Under the pieces are notes generated by a model. That model was given only the letters and a program-made list of their open reading frames with translations. It was not told the DNA's origin and did not search any database. A program made the translations under genes and the position numbers. Positions 10,601 to 18,116 of a DNA stretch of 36,771 nt are shown here, in pieces. Source of the DNA: Bradyrhizobium sp. (lineage in GTDB: Bacteria > Pseudomonadota > Alphaproteobacteria > Rhizobiales > Xanthobacteraceae). Location of the stretch: positions 1-36,771 of the forward strand of contig JAQGKC010000028.1 in assembly GCA_028290305.1 (NCBI GenBank), written 5' to 3'. Position 1 is the stretch's first letter; every line of letters starts with the position of its first letter.

Positions 10601-11588
10601 CAACCAGCGCGACTTGGCCGTCATCGGCCTGGATCTCTCCGGAATTGATGGCATTCTGACCGAGCAAAAGGACGTGGCCACCGCCCTGCGCCACGATCCG
10701 GGCGCCGCGCTCGACGGAAACGTCGCCGACGAACCCGCTCGCGGGGGCGGCAAACACCGGCACTTCGCTCGACGACCAGGTCGAATCTGCTAGCGTGCCC
10801 TTGAAAATCGCATCGGTGATGTTGAGCGTGGATGCCACCAGCGTCCCCACATTGACCTGCGAGGCGCCGCCGAACACGATCCCGTTCTGGTTGACGATAT
10901 AGACCTGCCCTTCGGCCTTGATGCTGCCGAGAATTTTGCTCGGCGCGGCCGCCGGATCGAGCACACGATTGAGTGCCATCCAGCTATTGCTGCCGTCGGC
11001 CGCTTTGCCTGCGCTCTGGTTGAAATAGAGGGTCGTATCCCGCCCGACGTTGAATGTGTCCCAGGTCAAGATCGCCTTCTGCTGGTTCTGCTTGACCTCG
11101 ACCTGCGTCCGACCGCCTGCCTGCGTCTGGGTCGGCAGGTTTGCGCCCTGCCACAAATCCGGATTGGTTGCGACGCCCGGCGCGACCCTGAGGCCACCAG
11201 TTGCCAAACCATTCGGAATGCTGCTCGAGGCCTGCAGCGCTGCGTTGCGCGCCGCCGCCTGGGTCGCCTGCATCGCCTGGAGCGCGCGCGTGGTTCGGAC
11301 GAGAGCGCTCTGGGCATTGGCGGCAGCGGCCTGCGCCTGCTGCGCGGCCGCGATTTGCTGCGCCGTTACATTCGTCACTGCCGAGGCGCTCGAATTGCCG
11401 AGTGACCGTGCCTCCGCTCCAAGATTTGTCGCCAGCAGAGCTGCTACGCTCGCGCCCGCAAGGAGTGCCACGCGATAGAGCGAGCCGCCGCTTCGCGTGG
11501 TCATGAGGCGCTGAGGTGCAACACCCCCTGCCTTGCCGACTTGCTTGAGGCGCCGCTCGACTGTTGTTTGTGATTTTGTTGACGGCAT
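7413..11588 (-). CDS. Filamentous haemagglutinin family exoprotein, N-terminal TPS part (5' half of frameshifted gene)
   Basis: This is the 5' half of a roughly 3,790-residue two-partner-secretion exoprotein. The ATG at 11588 is preferred over the GTG at 11603 because GGGGA lies 8 nt upstream. The product has a long basic leader with a hydrophobic core around residues 39-56 (VALLAGASVAALLA), an Ala/Gln-rich helical stretch at about 75-120, then a haemagglutination-activity TPS domain at about 145-270 with NQNGI in place of the usual NPNGI, followed by beta-helical repeats. Frame-consistent sequence ends near AGNQVTVEGGVARPP (about 7625). The last ~70 residues of the open frame are Arg/Ser-rich nonsense, showing the frameshift into the downstream frame. 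The gene follows fecR with a 170-nt gap, which suggests control by the neighbouring ECF sigma system. The shift could be a real mutation or a sequencing error; the GC-rich shift region lacks an obvious slippery heptamer. Confidence 0.85.
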   Translation of the reverse strand: MPSTKSQTTVERRLKQVGKAGGVAPQRLMTTRSGGSLYRVALLAGASVAALLATNLGAEARSLGNSSASAVTNVTAQQIAAAQQAQAAAANAQSALVRTTRALQAMQATQAAARNAALQASSSIPNGLATGGLRVAPGVATNPDLWQGANLPTQTQAGGRTQVEVKQNQQKAILTWDTFNVGRDTTLYFNQSAGKAADGSNSWMALNRVLDPAAAPSKILGSIKAEGQVYIVNQNGIVFGGASQVNVGTLVASTLNITDAIFKGTLADSTWSSSEVPVFAAPASGFVGDVSVERGARIVAQGGGHVLLLGQNAINSGEIQADDGQVALVAGRSVVMRASDVTKLRGFEFEINDASGGTATNGGLIATARGNITLAGRNVAQNGLALATTSVSANGSITLHARDEFFYNYVDSVLGYSRTGTVILGEGSVTSILPQLDDASTIAATKLTDRSTIDIVGGAIQFQRNALAQATGGDVTVKAASSSQTVGSVADATSRIYLEEGAWIDVSGSVGVEVAVASNIIPVELRANELADSPLQRNSFLYGRTIYVDMRRSGYFTDDLMKSVEWYDGEPGKWYGTPLANVSGYISLVRRGIGELTTAGGTITLQSQGDLVTKDGSLLTASGGSIHYAPGYVNTTRLIDANGRLVNIGDADPSQRYIGIAGQFVRDHSRWGITETWSSPLLSGQRYDAGYTQGAAGGIITLSAPRDQLNGSVYAEAGVSDRERENATTGGTLSLGNDLADANSAVRVGDVLLTAAASSATTSADFNSGPLTESTLVLSTDTLTDGGFGSLAIYSSGTINVAADAHLALPEGGAVTLAGTNVKVDGAITVHGGAIRLSSLSPAASRGSLDPTLPRNITIGATAVLDVSGLWINDLLDRTAGAPLVIDGGSIELLTPGYAPYNTTTQNVDLGVVTLEKGSLLNANGGGQANAKGTLKAGDGGSITLRGKDLHLDGTFTSDALGDGGTLSLTARKIQVSGTAAPDTLMIDPSLFTHGFGKYVLNGYDSLVVTPGTVVTAARPTLMLFNYTALPSGSSLTYEARWMPEGQRQAVDLSFSSARPVYTVDSHGPSQTDVSGDLDIGVGALLHVDAGGSVALQAGRFINVGGTIEAHGGAIDISLGGSSSISADASRSIWLRTGSLLDVSGATVLDYDPFGRRFGEVLAGGTVTLSDNARGAIITEAGSLIDVSGASGVLDLPSQTFGMTRTSFAPTTVYSDAGAISFSALNGMSLNGRYRSNGGGSTSSRGTLSLFSGSMAAPDTNTGVIEILAKAPATPAAAPGANLSIGNTASVAAASLDAAGFDWIALRAGNQVTVEGGVARPPAAASLLTFQKLRCAPEWAGPWQSLTLRMSASAIPAAASRASRARRQRAWVSCTSRPIYSISPELFRCRT

Positions 11589-11645
11589 CGGCACGGTCCC
11601 CACTCAACCAGCAAAATCGGGGACGACACGGCGCCTCCGATACAA

Positions 11646-11680
11646 CGAAAAACGGCGGGCCTGCTTCGCAAATCGCCGCC
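11646..11680 (-). terminator. Possible terminator or attenuator between fecR-like and haemagglutinin genes
   Basis: Read on the minus strand, a GC-rich hairpin (GGCGG paired with CCGCC, with an inner TGC-GAA-GCA mini-stem) is followed directly by five T residues. It lies in the gap between the anti-sigma gene and the exoprotein start, where it could end the signalling transcript or attenuate read-through into the very large downstream gene. The stem is short and interrupted, so this is tentative. Confidence 0.35.
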
Positions 11681-11759
11681 TATTGAAGTTCTGCTTGTGA
11701 GACGAAGGCGGGACGCCGCCAGCTAACCACCCGGCGCGATATTTTTTGTGAAACTTTTG

Positions 11760-12743
11760 CTACGTCAGAATCACGACGCCGCCGGGCAGCGTCCGCACAT
11801 CGGCGTCCAAAACGCTGCGGATATAGGAAATCACCTCGCCAATGCACGCCAATTCGATCCGCACGGTCACGCGGCGACGTCCCAGATCGCCATTCAGCAG
11901 GATAATGCGGCCGCGCCAGTAGCGATTGACCTCATCGACCACCCGGGTCAACGGTTCATCACGGAAAATCAGTAACCCTTGCCGCCAAACGGTGACCGCA
12001 GCCGGATCGATAGCGGCGACCGATCTGATACCCCGGGTCGAGTATGCGAGCTGTTCTCCGGCGCGAAGCGCCGCTCTCTCATCGCGACATTCGACCTGCA
12101 CCGAACCTTCAAGACAAGTGACGCGGACGGCATCCCCGTCATAGCGCAGATTGAACTGCGCCGCCTCGGCAATCACCTGGCCATTGGCGGCCACCGCAGT
12201 CAGCGGCCCGCTCGATTTGAGCGCGGACGAGAACACCGCTTCACCGGCCAGCAGTTCAATGCGTTCTCCGCTACCGGCCGGATGGCGAACCATGCTGGTA
12301 CGCGTGTTCATTGCAACGGAAATGCCTTCGGCGAATGTGATCGTGCGTTGCTCGCCGGCATCGGTGCGGTAGTCGGCCATCAGATCGGACAAGGACGGCC
12401 ACAGGCCGAGCGGCGGGCGGACGATCGCAATGCCGACAGAGGCCGCGGCGGCGGCTGTCATCGCTCCCCCGACCAGCACGTTTCGACGACTCAATGCCTG
12501 GCTGCGCGCCCTAACCTCTCCGGCGATCATCGCGCGGTCTTGCGCAGTCACGCTCTCGCCGGCCGCACGTCCGAGTGCCTCCCAGATCGCTATGGCGCTG
12601 CGATACGCTTTGGCATGCGCGACACTGCGTTCCCGCCACGCTTCCAACTCATGCAGATCGCCAACAGTCGCATGACCGGAGGTCGCGCGCACAAGCCGCA
12701 CCAGCGCTTCGTCTTGCAGACCTTTGAATTGGGGTTGGTTCAT
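11760..12743 (-). CDS. FecR-family anti-sigma factor / sigma regulator
   Basis: The 327-residue protein has the FecR layout: a cytoplasmic N-terminal sigma-binding domain (about 8-60), one membrane segment (about 89-108), a periplasmic FecR domain (about 125-235, including TITFAEGISVAMNTRTS and LEGSVQV) and a C-terminal STN-like subdomain (about 253-327) that in the family contacts the receptor's signalling domain. SRRNVLVGG immediately before the membrane segment is a twin-arginine-like motif, in line with reported Tat-dependent insertion of FecR proteins. It starts 3 nt after the sigma gene stop, so the two are co-transcribed. By family analogy it holds the sigma factor inactive until a signal comes from a periplasmic STN domain, here presumably that of the neighbouring STN protein. 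Positive (FecR-like) or negative action cannot be read from sequence. Confidence 0.9.
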   Translation of the reverse strand: MNQPQFKGLQDEALVRLVRATSGHATVGDLHELEAWRERSVAHAKAYRSAIAIWEALGRAAGESVTAQDRAMIAGEVRARSQALSRRNVLVGGAMTAAAAASVGIAIVRPPLGLWPSLSDLMADYRTDAGEQRTITFAEGISVAMNTRTSMVRHPAGSGERIELLAGEAVFSSALKSSGPLTAVAANGQVIAEAAQFNLRYDGDAVRVTCLEGSVQVECRDERAALRAGEQLAYSTRGIRSVAAIDPAAVTVWRQGLLIFRDEPLTRVVDEVNRYWRGRIILLNGDLGRRRVTVRIELACIGEVISYIRSVLDADVRTLPGGVVILT

Positions 12744-12746
12744 GAC

Positions 12747-13331
12747 TCAATTATCATTTGCGGACGGCTTGCTCTGCTTACCTGGGAGACGTTTGATCAC
12801 GCCCGCGAGCTCACCCTCGACGGCGCTTTGTTCGAGGTATTCGACGCAGTGGCGGATCGCGCGGCGCAACTCCTTTTGCACCATCGTCCGCGAGATGTCG
12901 AAACGCTCCGCGATGGTCTCATGGCTCAACCCGTCCACACGAGCGGCGATGAGGATCGCACGGCGACGGGGCGGCAGTTGCGCCAACGCCCGCTTCAACG
13001 CCTCGACGTCGGAGCGTGCTTCAATCTCCCGTGACAGATTGGGCTGCTCTTCGTGAAGCCGGATCGCGGCCAGAATTTCGGCATGCGAAGCGCGGCGACG
13101 CTCTTCGCGCCGCCTGTCGGTCGCGATATTCAACGCTACCCTGAATATGTAAGATTGCGGCTGCTGTATTGCGTCGATCGCCTCACTCCGGTGCAGGCGC
13201 AAGAAGGTTTCGTGCAGCACATCGTCTGCAAGCTCCCTCGACCCGAGGGAGCGCGCCAGCCGGCTCTTGATTTCATCGTAATGGAGCGTGATTGTCTGCC
13301 GCAGTGAAGCCCACACCGAATCCGACATCAT
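12747..13331 (-). CDS. FecI-like ECF RNA polymerase sigma factor
   Basis: The 194-residue protein shows region 2 (about 15-80: SRELADDVLHETFLRL, then SYIFRVALNIATDRRR) and region 4 (about 110-165: LAQLPPRRRAILIAARVDGLSHETIAERF, with a helix-turn-helix continuing into DISRTMVQKELRRA). There is no region 1.1 or region 3, as expected for extracytoplasmic-function sigma factors of the FecI group. The ATG at 13331 overlaps the stop of the upstream STN gene by 4 nt (ATGA), indicating translational coupling. The FecR-type gene follows after 3 nt. Likely targets are its own operon and the haemagglutinin gene; I could not identify a promoter motif with confidence. Confidence 0.93.
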   Translation of the reverse strand: MMSDSVWASLRQTITLHYDEIKSRLARSLGSRELADDVLHETFLRLHRSEAIDAIQQPQSYIFRVALNIATDRRREERRRASHAEILAAIRLHEEQPNLSREIEARSDVEALKRALAQLPPRRRAILIAARVDGLSHETIAERFDISRTMVQKELRRAIRHCVEYLEQSAVEGELAGVIKRLPGKQSKPSANDN

Positions 13332-14041
13332 GGCACCCGCGTCGGGTCGATGCGATCATTCGGCGCACATCCTGCAGGCTCTTCACCAGAATTCGGTTCG
13401 ATCGCCAACGTCACAGGCTGCGGAATATGACGAACCGACGGCTGAAAGACGATGGTCTGCATCACCTGCTTGATCGCGCTGTCGCGCTCCGCATCACCCG
13501 ATGACGCTATCAGCTTGAACCGCGCGATTCGTCCGGAGCTATCAATCCAGTATTGCATCGCGATCCGATAAGCTCCAGGTCTGGTCTCGGCGTTCCGGCA
13601 CAGCACGCTCATGATGCCGGCCTGCATGAAACCATAGTATGCGACGGAGGCCCGCTTGGCCTGCTGCAGTTCGGCATTCACACCGGTCGAGGGCGCGATC
13701 GAGATCGTGTTGGTTGCGATCGCGTGAGCTGTCAAGTTGGATTCCGCCAGCAGGGCCCGAAGCGCCGTCTCGCGGTCAAGAACGCCTTTGACCGCCCTCG
13801 ATCGGCGACCAGATGTGAGAGCGGTCTCATAGAAGATCTGCAAGCCTGTGACGGTGCCAAAGGCATTCAGGGCCTGATCGAGCGGTTGGGCAGCGATGTC
13901 GAAATCGATGCGCTGCTCTTGCGCGACTGCAGCCGGTGCGAAGCCGAGCTGTGCGAAGATCGCGATGCTAAAGCCGACCAGCAGCGCACGGCACAACCAA
14001 ACGCTCCGGCTCTGCGCGGCATTTTGCGCATCCGGCGTCAA
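13328..14041 (-). CDS. Periplasmic STN-domain protein with a TonB-C-terminal-like domain
   Basis: The 237-residue protein has an N-terminal membrane or signal segment (about 15-40, possible cleavage after AVA), an STN domain (about 44-116: IDFDIAAQPLDQALNAF, TGLQIFYE, ALRALLAESNLTA) and a C-terminal part (about 133-216) resembling the TonB C-terminal domain, with YWIDSSGRIARFKLIASSGD, RDSAIKQVMQ and PQPVTLAIE. STN domains normally sit at the N terminus of TonB-dependent transducers and signal to FecR; here no outer-membrane barrel follows. The start is a TTG with GAGGA 6 nt upstream, as no ATG is available in frame after the upstream stop. It is the first gene of the STN-sigma-FecR unit and overlaps the sigma gene by 4 nt. 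I infer that it is the periplasmic input of this relay. Confidence 0.8.
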   Translation of the reverse strand: MTPDAQNAAQSRSVWLCRALLVGFSIAIFAQLGFAPAAVAQEQRIDFDIAAQPLDQALNAFGTVTGLQIFYETALTSGRRSRAVKGVLDRETALRALLAESNLTAHAIATNTISIAPSTGVNAELQQAKRASVAYYGFMQAGIMSVLCRNAETRPGAYRIAMQYWIDSSGRIARFKLIASSGDAERDSAIKQVMQTIVFQPSVRHIPQPVTLAIEPNSGEEPAGCAPNDRIDPTRVP

Positions 14042-14181
14042 CGCACGTCCTCATGTTCACGAGACTGTCATGCCCCAAGGTGCGCGACCCTAAGTGGCTT
14101 CTGTTACACTCAGATGTCAGCCGGCCATCAGGCTGCCACGACCATCAGCCGCTCGTCGGTGCCGATCATCAAGGCCCGCCA

Positions 14182-15534
14182 CTATTGGCGTCCCTGGATG
14201 GAGGCGGTGGCACCGCCAAACGACGGTGGTCCCCGTTCAGGCCGGCGATCGGCTGCGTGCCTGAAAGGCTGGCGCTCGGCGGCAAATCCACTATCGGCTT
14301 CCGCCGAGGGGACCAGACTCTCGCCTTCCACGTGAGGGGCGTGGATCACGAAGCCGCCCTTGCCGCGACTCTTGGCCTCGTACATGGCGCGATCGGCCGC
14401 GCTGAGCAATTCGTCGGCGGTGGTACCGTCGCGCGGCGCCGCGGAGATGCCGATGCTGACGCCGATCTTTGCAGCGGTGGCGAATTCGAACGGCTCCGAG
14501 ACGCGCGCGATGATCCGTCGTGCGACTGAGGCGGCTTCGTCGTCGGTGATGTCAGGCATCAGGACGACGAATTCGTCGCCGCCCAGACGACATGCGAAGT
14601 CGACGTCGCGGACGCTGGCGCGCAGGCGCTTGGCCACCGCGACGAGAACGGCATCACCCGTCGCATGTCCGAATCCGTCGTTGACGGCCTTGAAGCCGTC
14701 GAGATCGAGACAGAACACGACGAGTTTTGAACGGAGGGATGCCGCGTCCGGACCAGGGCCTGCGAGCAGATCGGCAAACAGCTTCTGATTCATGGCGCGA
14801 TTCGGAAGACCGGTGAGCAGGTCATGATGCGCCATCTGGCGATTGCTTTGCTCGGAACGGTGGAGGTCGAGCAGGACCTTGTGGTTCTCCAGCAGCAGGA
14901 AGATCATTCCGGCGGTATAGAGCGGCGTCTGCAGGCCGACGAGAAACAGGAACGGGATCGGCGACAGGACCGTCGCGACGGCAAAGGGCAGTGTCAGGAT
15001 GCAGATCAGCAGAGCGCCATAGCGCGGGGTTCCGGCGTTACGAGAGGAAATGCCGCCGATGAGATTGGCGATGCCGATGCCGGCCATCAGGGTCAGCGGC
15101 AGCTCGCCCGATCTCACACATTGAAAGCAGCCGGCTGAAATCAGCATCATCGAGGCCAGCCCGGCCCAGATCGGCGCGATGGTCGTTCCCGTGCGTTGCG
15201 CGGCCTTCGCCTTCGCGATGTCCTTCATCATCAGATAGATTCTAATGCTGCCCAGAACCAGTTCTGCCGCCACCCAGGCATAGGCCCATGGAGCTTCCGT
15301 CAGCGCAGCAGCGATCGTCGCAATGAGCAAGGAGGCGAATATCGCCACCGCAAGCGTCCTGGTCTTGCTCGCGCGCTGATGCAGCAACTCGTTGCGGATG
15401 TCGTCGGGCTCCGGGTGTATGCCGGCCAGCAGCCAGTCGATGCAAGCGCGCGGGCGCGACTTTGCGAGCGACTTGGGCCGCTGCGGTTGCGCGGCAGGAA
15501 AGGAACGGGTGCCCGGCTGGACTGCGATCGACAT
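14182..15534 (-). CDS. Membrane-bound diguanylate cyclase (GGDEF)
   Basis: About 450 residues from ATG 15534; the frame is open to a TTG at 15651, but MSIAVQPG looks the more natural start. The N-terminal half holds several hydrophobic segments (for example TLAVAIFASLLIATIAAAL, LMAGIGIANLIGGI, LTLPFAVATVL), consistent with a multi-pass sensory domain. The C-terminal half is a GGDEF domain starting at HHDLLTGLPNRAMN with the intact motif RLGGDEFVVLMP. An RDVD I-site lies five residues before GGDEF, so c-di-GMP product inhibition is expected. No EAL or HD-GYP domain is present, so it should synthesise c-di-GMP. It lies 140 nt upstream of the STN gene on the same strand. A functional link to the adhesin-like exoprotein is plausible, since c-di-GMP often controls surface adhesins, but it is not proved. 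Confidence 0.92.
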   Translation of the reverse strand: MSIAVQPGTRSFPAAQPQRPKSLAKSRPRACIDWLLAGIHPEPDDIRNELLHQRASKTRTLAVAIFASLLIATIAAALTEAPWAYAWVAAELVLGSIRIYLMMKDIAKAKAAQRTGTTIAPIWAGLASMMLISAGCFQCVRSGELPLTLMAGIGIANLIGGISSRNAGTPRYGALLICILTLPFAVATVLSPIPFLFLVGLQTPLYTAGMIFLLLENHKVLLDLHRSEQSNRQMAHHDLLTGLPNRAMNQKLFADLLAGPGPDAASLRSKLVVFCLDLDGFKAVNDGFGHATGDAVLVAVAKRLRASVRDVDFACRLGGDEFVVLMPDITDDEAASVARRIIARVSEPFEFATAAKIGVSIGISAAPRDGTTADELLSAADRAMYEAKSRGKGGFVIHAPHVEGESLVPSAEADSGFAAERQPFRHAADRRPERGPPSFGGATASIQGRQ

Positions 15535-16127
15535 GGCCGCAGTCTCGTCGGCCGGCCTTGATGACCGCTTAAGCGCGCCGGCAAAGTTCCAGAGAGCGTA
15601 AAGATTTAATTTCCAGGGGAACCGCCGCCGGAGATAGCTCGCTGCGGTCAAATACAGGGCTGTGAACCAGTACCTGCCGGCCTATCTCTGTGATGGAGCT
15701 CGTAATCTGCTCGGTTGCGGCGGCGACCGACTGATTATTTAAAGGCGAACGTTCCGTCTAGAGACCTGAATCGAACGCGGCGTCGGGTAGCGCTGGCTAT
15801 ACGGGATAACCGATGCCGGAAATCGCGAGTTCGCTGTTTTATTCTGAATGGTGGCAAAATGGCGCGCACGAAGAGATTCGAACTCCTGACCCCAGATTCT
15901 TAGTTTAACGGTGAGACAGCGTAGCCGGCGCAGCAAAGATCGTGAACGGCCACACGCGAGCCGTGATCTGACGTGAGTTGCGGCGCTCGCCATCGACATG
16001 CGATCACAATTGAGTCATCTGAGTCATCGCGCCCCGATCGCCCTCGCCAATTTTTACGCTGCGACTTTCCTCCTGCCGCTTCCACGGCGCTTCCACGAGC
16101 GAAATTTCCAACCAAATTGGGAGCAGC
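15535..16127. other. Intergenic region with a tRNA fragment, no protein gene seen
   Basis: Between the diguanylate cyclase start and the initiator tRNA terminator no reading frame looks coding. The notable element is the tRNA-Arg 3'-half fragment listed separately. A short direct repeat (gagtcatct / gagtcatcg) occurs near 16012-16030. The left portion (15535-15720) presumably carries the promoter of the cyclase gene. Confidence 0.5.
15860..15903 (-). other. Fragment of the 3' half of a tRNA-Arg gene (possible attachment-site relic)
   Basis: Read on the minus strand, this stretch covers the anticodon-stem 3' side, variable loop, T-arm (GAGTTCGAATCTC) and a 3' acceptor strand ending in GCGCGCCA. 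It resembles the 3' half of alphaproteobacterial tRNA-Arg(ACG), but the 5' half is absent and the sequence to its right is unrelated. A 3'-half tRNA duplicate is the usual scar left by integration of an element that uses a tRNA 3' end as attachment site. No integrase lies in the window, so it may be an old, decayed attR/attL. Confidence 0.55.
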
Positions 16128-16163
16128 AAAAAGCCCTCGAAAACGATTTGTTTTCAAGGGCTT
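16128..16163 (-). terminator. Rho-independent terminator of the initiator tRNA
   Basis: On the minus strand a strong hairpin (AAGCCCTTGAAAAC pairing with GTTTTCGAGGGCTT, one mismatch, five-base loop) runs into a T-tract. It starts 7 nt beyond the tRNA CCA end, so it should end the tRNA transcript. Confidence 0.85.
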
Positions 16164-16169
16164 GATGTC

Positions 16170-16246
<77 letters not shown>

Positions 16247-16539
16247 ATAAACCTTTGCGCTTCTTCGAAAAACCCATACCGGCACGAAATTGGCCAACGC
16301 CCGAGGCGCCGATCGATCCCGTCCGGAGGCTTCCTGAGAAGGCGACCCGGGCAACGCCCTTGGGTGCGAGCGGTATGTACCAACGCGGACCCGCTTTGGA
16401 AAGGCCCGTGGGCCATCTTTTACAGATTTTATGACGGTCAAAACACGGATTTATCGCGCCAAACCGGCCCGCCAGGCCGCCCTTGCCAGAATTGGCGCAA
16501 AAGCCCAGCCTTTCTGCCAAGAGCCGCCGAGGAAACACC

Positions 16540-17973
16540 ATGGACCAGCCCCTAAAAAGCCCCGGGCAGCGTGCCCTGGAAGATGCCTTTCATGGCATGT
16601 TCGAGCTCTCAAGGACGACGCCGGCGCCGGCGCTTGGCGAACGGCTAGACCGGCTGGCGCGGCTGCGCGCGGCCATTTCGGAAAATGAACCCCGTTTCGA
16701 ACAGGCGATCTCGGCGGATTTCGGCCATCGCTCCGCCACCGAGACCGCGATCGCCGAAACGCTGCTGGTATCAGGCGAAATCAGGCACGCCGCCAAACAC
16801 CTGAAGAAATGGATGGCGCCGCAGCGGGTTTCGACCGCGCTGCAGTTCATGCCCGCCAAAAACCGGCTGATCCCGCAGCCGGTCGGAATCGTCGGCATCA
16901 TCGCGCCCTGGAATTATCCGTTGCAACTGACGCTGGCACCGGCAGTGGCGGCGCTGGCCGCCGGCAATCGCGTGATGATCAAGCCGAGCGAACTGGTGCC
17001 GCGCTTTTCCGCCCTGCTCAAGGACGTGATATCGGCCAAATTCGACGCCACCGAGATGATCGTGACTGATATCGACGACGACATCCCGCGGGCCTTTGCA
17101 TCGCTGCCGTTCGATCATCTGATGTTCACCGGTTCGACCCGCGTCGGCCGCCTGGTGGCGGAAGCGGCGGGGCGCAACCTGACGCCGATCACGCTCGAAC
17201 TCGGCGGCAAATCGCCCGCCATCGTCGATCGCTCCGCTGATCTCGATGAAGCCGCGGCGCGCATCGCCTATGGCAAACTGCTCAACGCCGGCCAGACCTG
17301 CATCGCACCTGATTACGCGCTGGTGCCGCAAGCCTCGGTGCAGGATTTCGCCGACCGGCTGCAGAATCACATGCGGCGCATGTTCGGCACCAATCCTGAT
17401 AATGCCGACTACACCTCCATCGTCTCCGACCGGCATTACGCGCGGCTCGAAGCCCTGGTGGCTGACGCCGTTGCCAAGGGCGCAACGGTCATGCAAGCCG
17501 CCAAGCCTGACGATCCCGCATGGAAATCGAAACGCAAATTTCCGCCGGCCATTATTGTCGGCGCAACATCTGATATGACGGTTATGCAGGAGGAAATCTT
17601 CGGACCGTTGCTCCCGATCATCGGCTACCGGGACGCAGGCGAGCCGATTTCCTATATCAACGCCCAAGACCGGCCGCTGGCGCTGTACTGGTTTGGCAAG
17701 GACAATGCGGCGCGCGACGAGGTCCTGTCGCGCACGATCTCCGGCGGCGTCACCGTCAATGACTGCCTGTTTCACTTTACCCAGATCAACCAGCCGATGG
17801 GCGGCATCGGCGCGTCCGGTAGCGGCGCCTATCACGGCGAATGGGGTTTTAGAACGTTGAGCAAGCTGAAGCCGGTGTTCTACCGCTCAGCTTTCAACCG
17901 GCTGGCCGATCTCTATCCGCCCTATGGCGCGAAGATCGCGCGGCTGGAAAAGATGCTGCGATTCATGTCGTAG
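16540..17973 (+). CDS. Coniferyl aldehyde dehydrogenase-like NAD(P)-dependent aldehyde dehydrogenase
   Basis: The 477-residue class-3-like aldehyde dehydrogenase begins at ATG 16540, with GAGGA 7 nt upstream; the frame is open further 5' but without support. Catalytic and cofactor motifs are intact: APWNYP (Asn125), IKPSEL (Lys148), TGSTRVGR, general base Glu220 in LELGGKSP, nucleophile Cys254 in NAGQTCIAPDY, and EEIFGPLLPI. The C-terminal QPMGGIGASGSGAYHGEWGF matches the coniferyl-aldehyde dehydrogenase / ALDH3 group, which oxidises aromatic or medium-chain aldehydes to acids. The next gene downstream encodes a GMC flavoprotein that could supply aldehydes from alcohols. This suggests a two-step alcohol-to-acid route, but a repeat separates the genes and the substrate is not evident. 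Confidence 0.9.
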   Translation: MDQPLKSPGQRALEDAFHGMFELSRTTPAPALGERLDRLARLRAAISENEPRFEQAISADFGHRSATETAIAETLLVSGEIRHAAKHLKKWMAPQRVSTALQFMPAKNRLIPQPVGIVGIIAPWNYPLQLTLAPAVAALAAGNRVMIKPSELVPRFSALLKDVISAKFDATEMIVTDIDDDIPRAFASLPFDHLMFTGSTRVGRLVAEAAGRNLTPITLELGGKSPAIVDRSADLDEAAARIAYGKLLNAGQTCIAPDYALVPQASVQDFADRLQNHMRRMFGTNPDNADYTSIVSDRHYARLEALVADAVAKGATVMQAAKPDDPAWKSKRKFPPAIIVGATSDMTVMQEEIFGPLLPIIGYRDAGEPISYINAQDRPLALYWFGKDNAARDEVLSRTISGGVTVNDCLFHFTQINQPMGGIGASGSGAYHGEWGFRTLSKLKPVFYRSAFNRLADLYPPYGAKIARLEKMLRFMS

Positions 17974-18001
17974 TGTTTCCGGAGCCAAGAAGAACTTATA
18001 C

Positions 18002-18083
18002 CGTCATTGCGAGCGAAGCGAAGCAATCCAGAACTTTAAAAGGAAGACTGGATTGCTTCGTCGCTTCGCTCCTCGCAATGACG
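18002..18083. repeat. Palindromic intergenic repeat, family A (cgtcattgcgag type)
   Basis: Left arm cgtcattgcgagcgaagcga and a matching right arm ending in cctcgcaatgacg form a long imperfect hairpin between two genes. Related copies with the same arms occur at 19749-19833 and 24807-24886. It may act as a processing or termination structure between the aldehyde dehydrogenase and the GMC gene. Confidence 0.85.
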
Positions 18084-18116
18084 AGGAACATAATAGACGC
18101 TCTGGGGGGAATTCGC

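Noticed and set aside
16771..17835. Minus-strand frame of 354 codons opposite the aldehyde dehydrogenase
   Set aside because: The plus strand has all catalytic motifs; the minus frame has none and has shadow-like composition.
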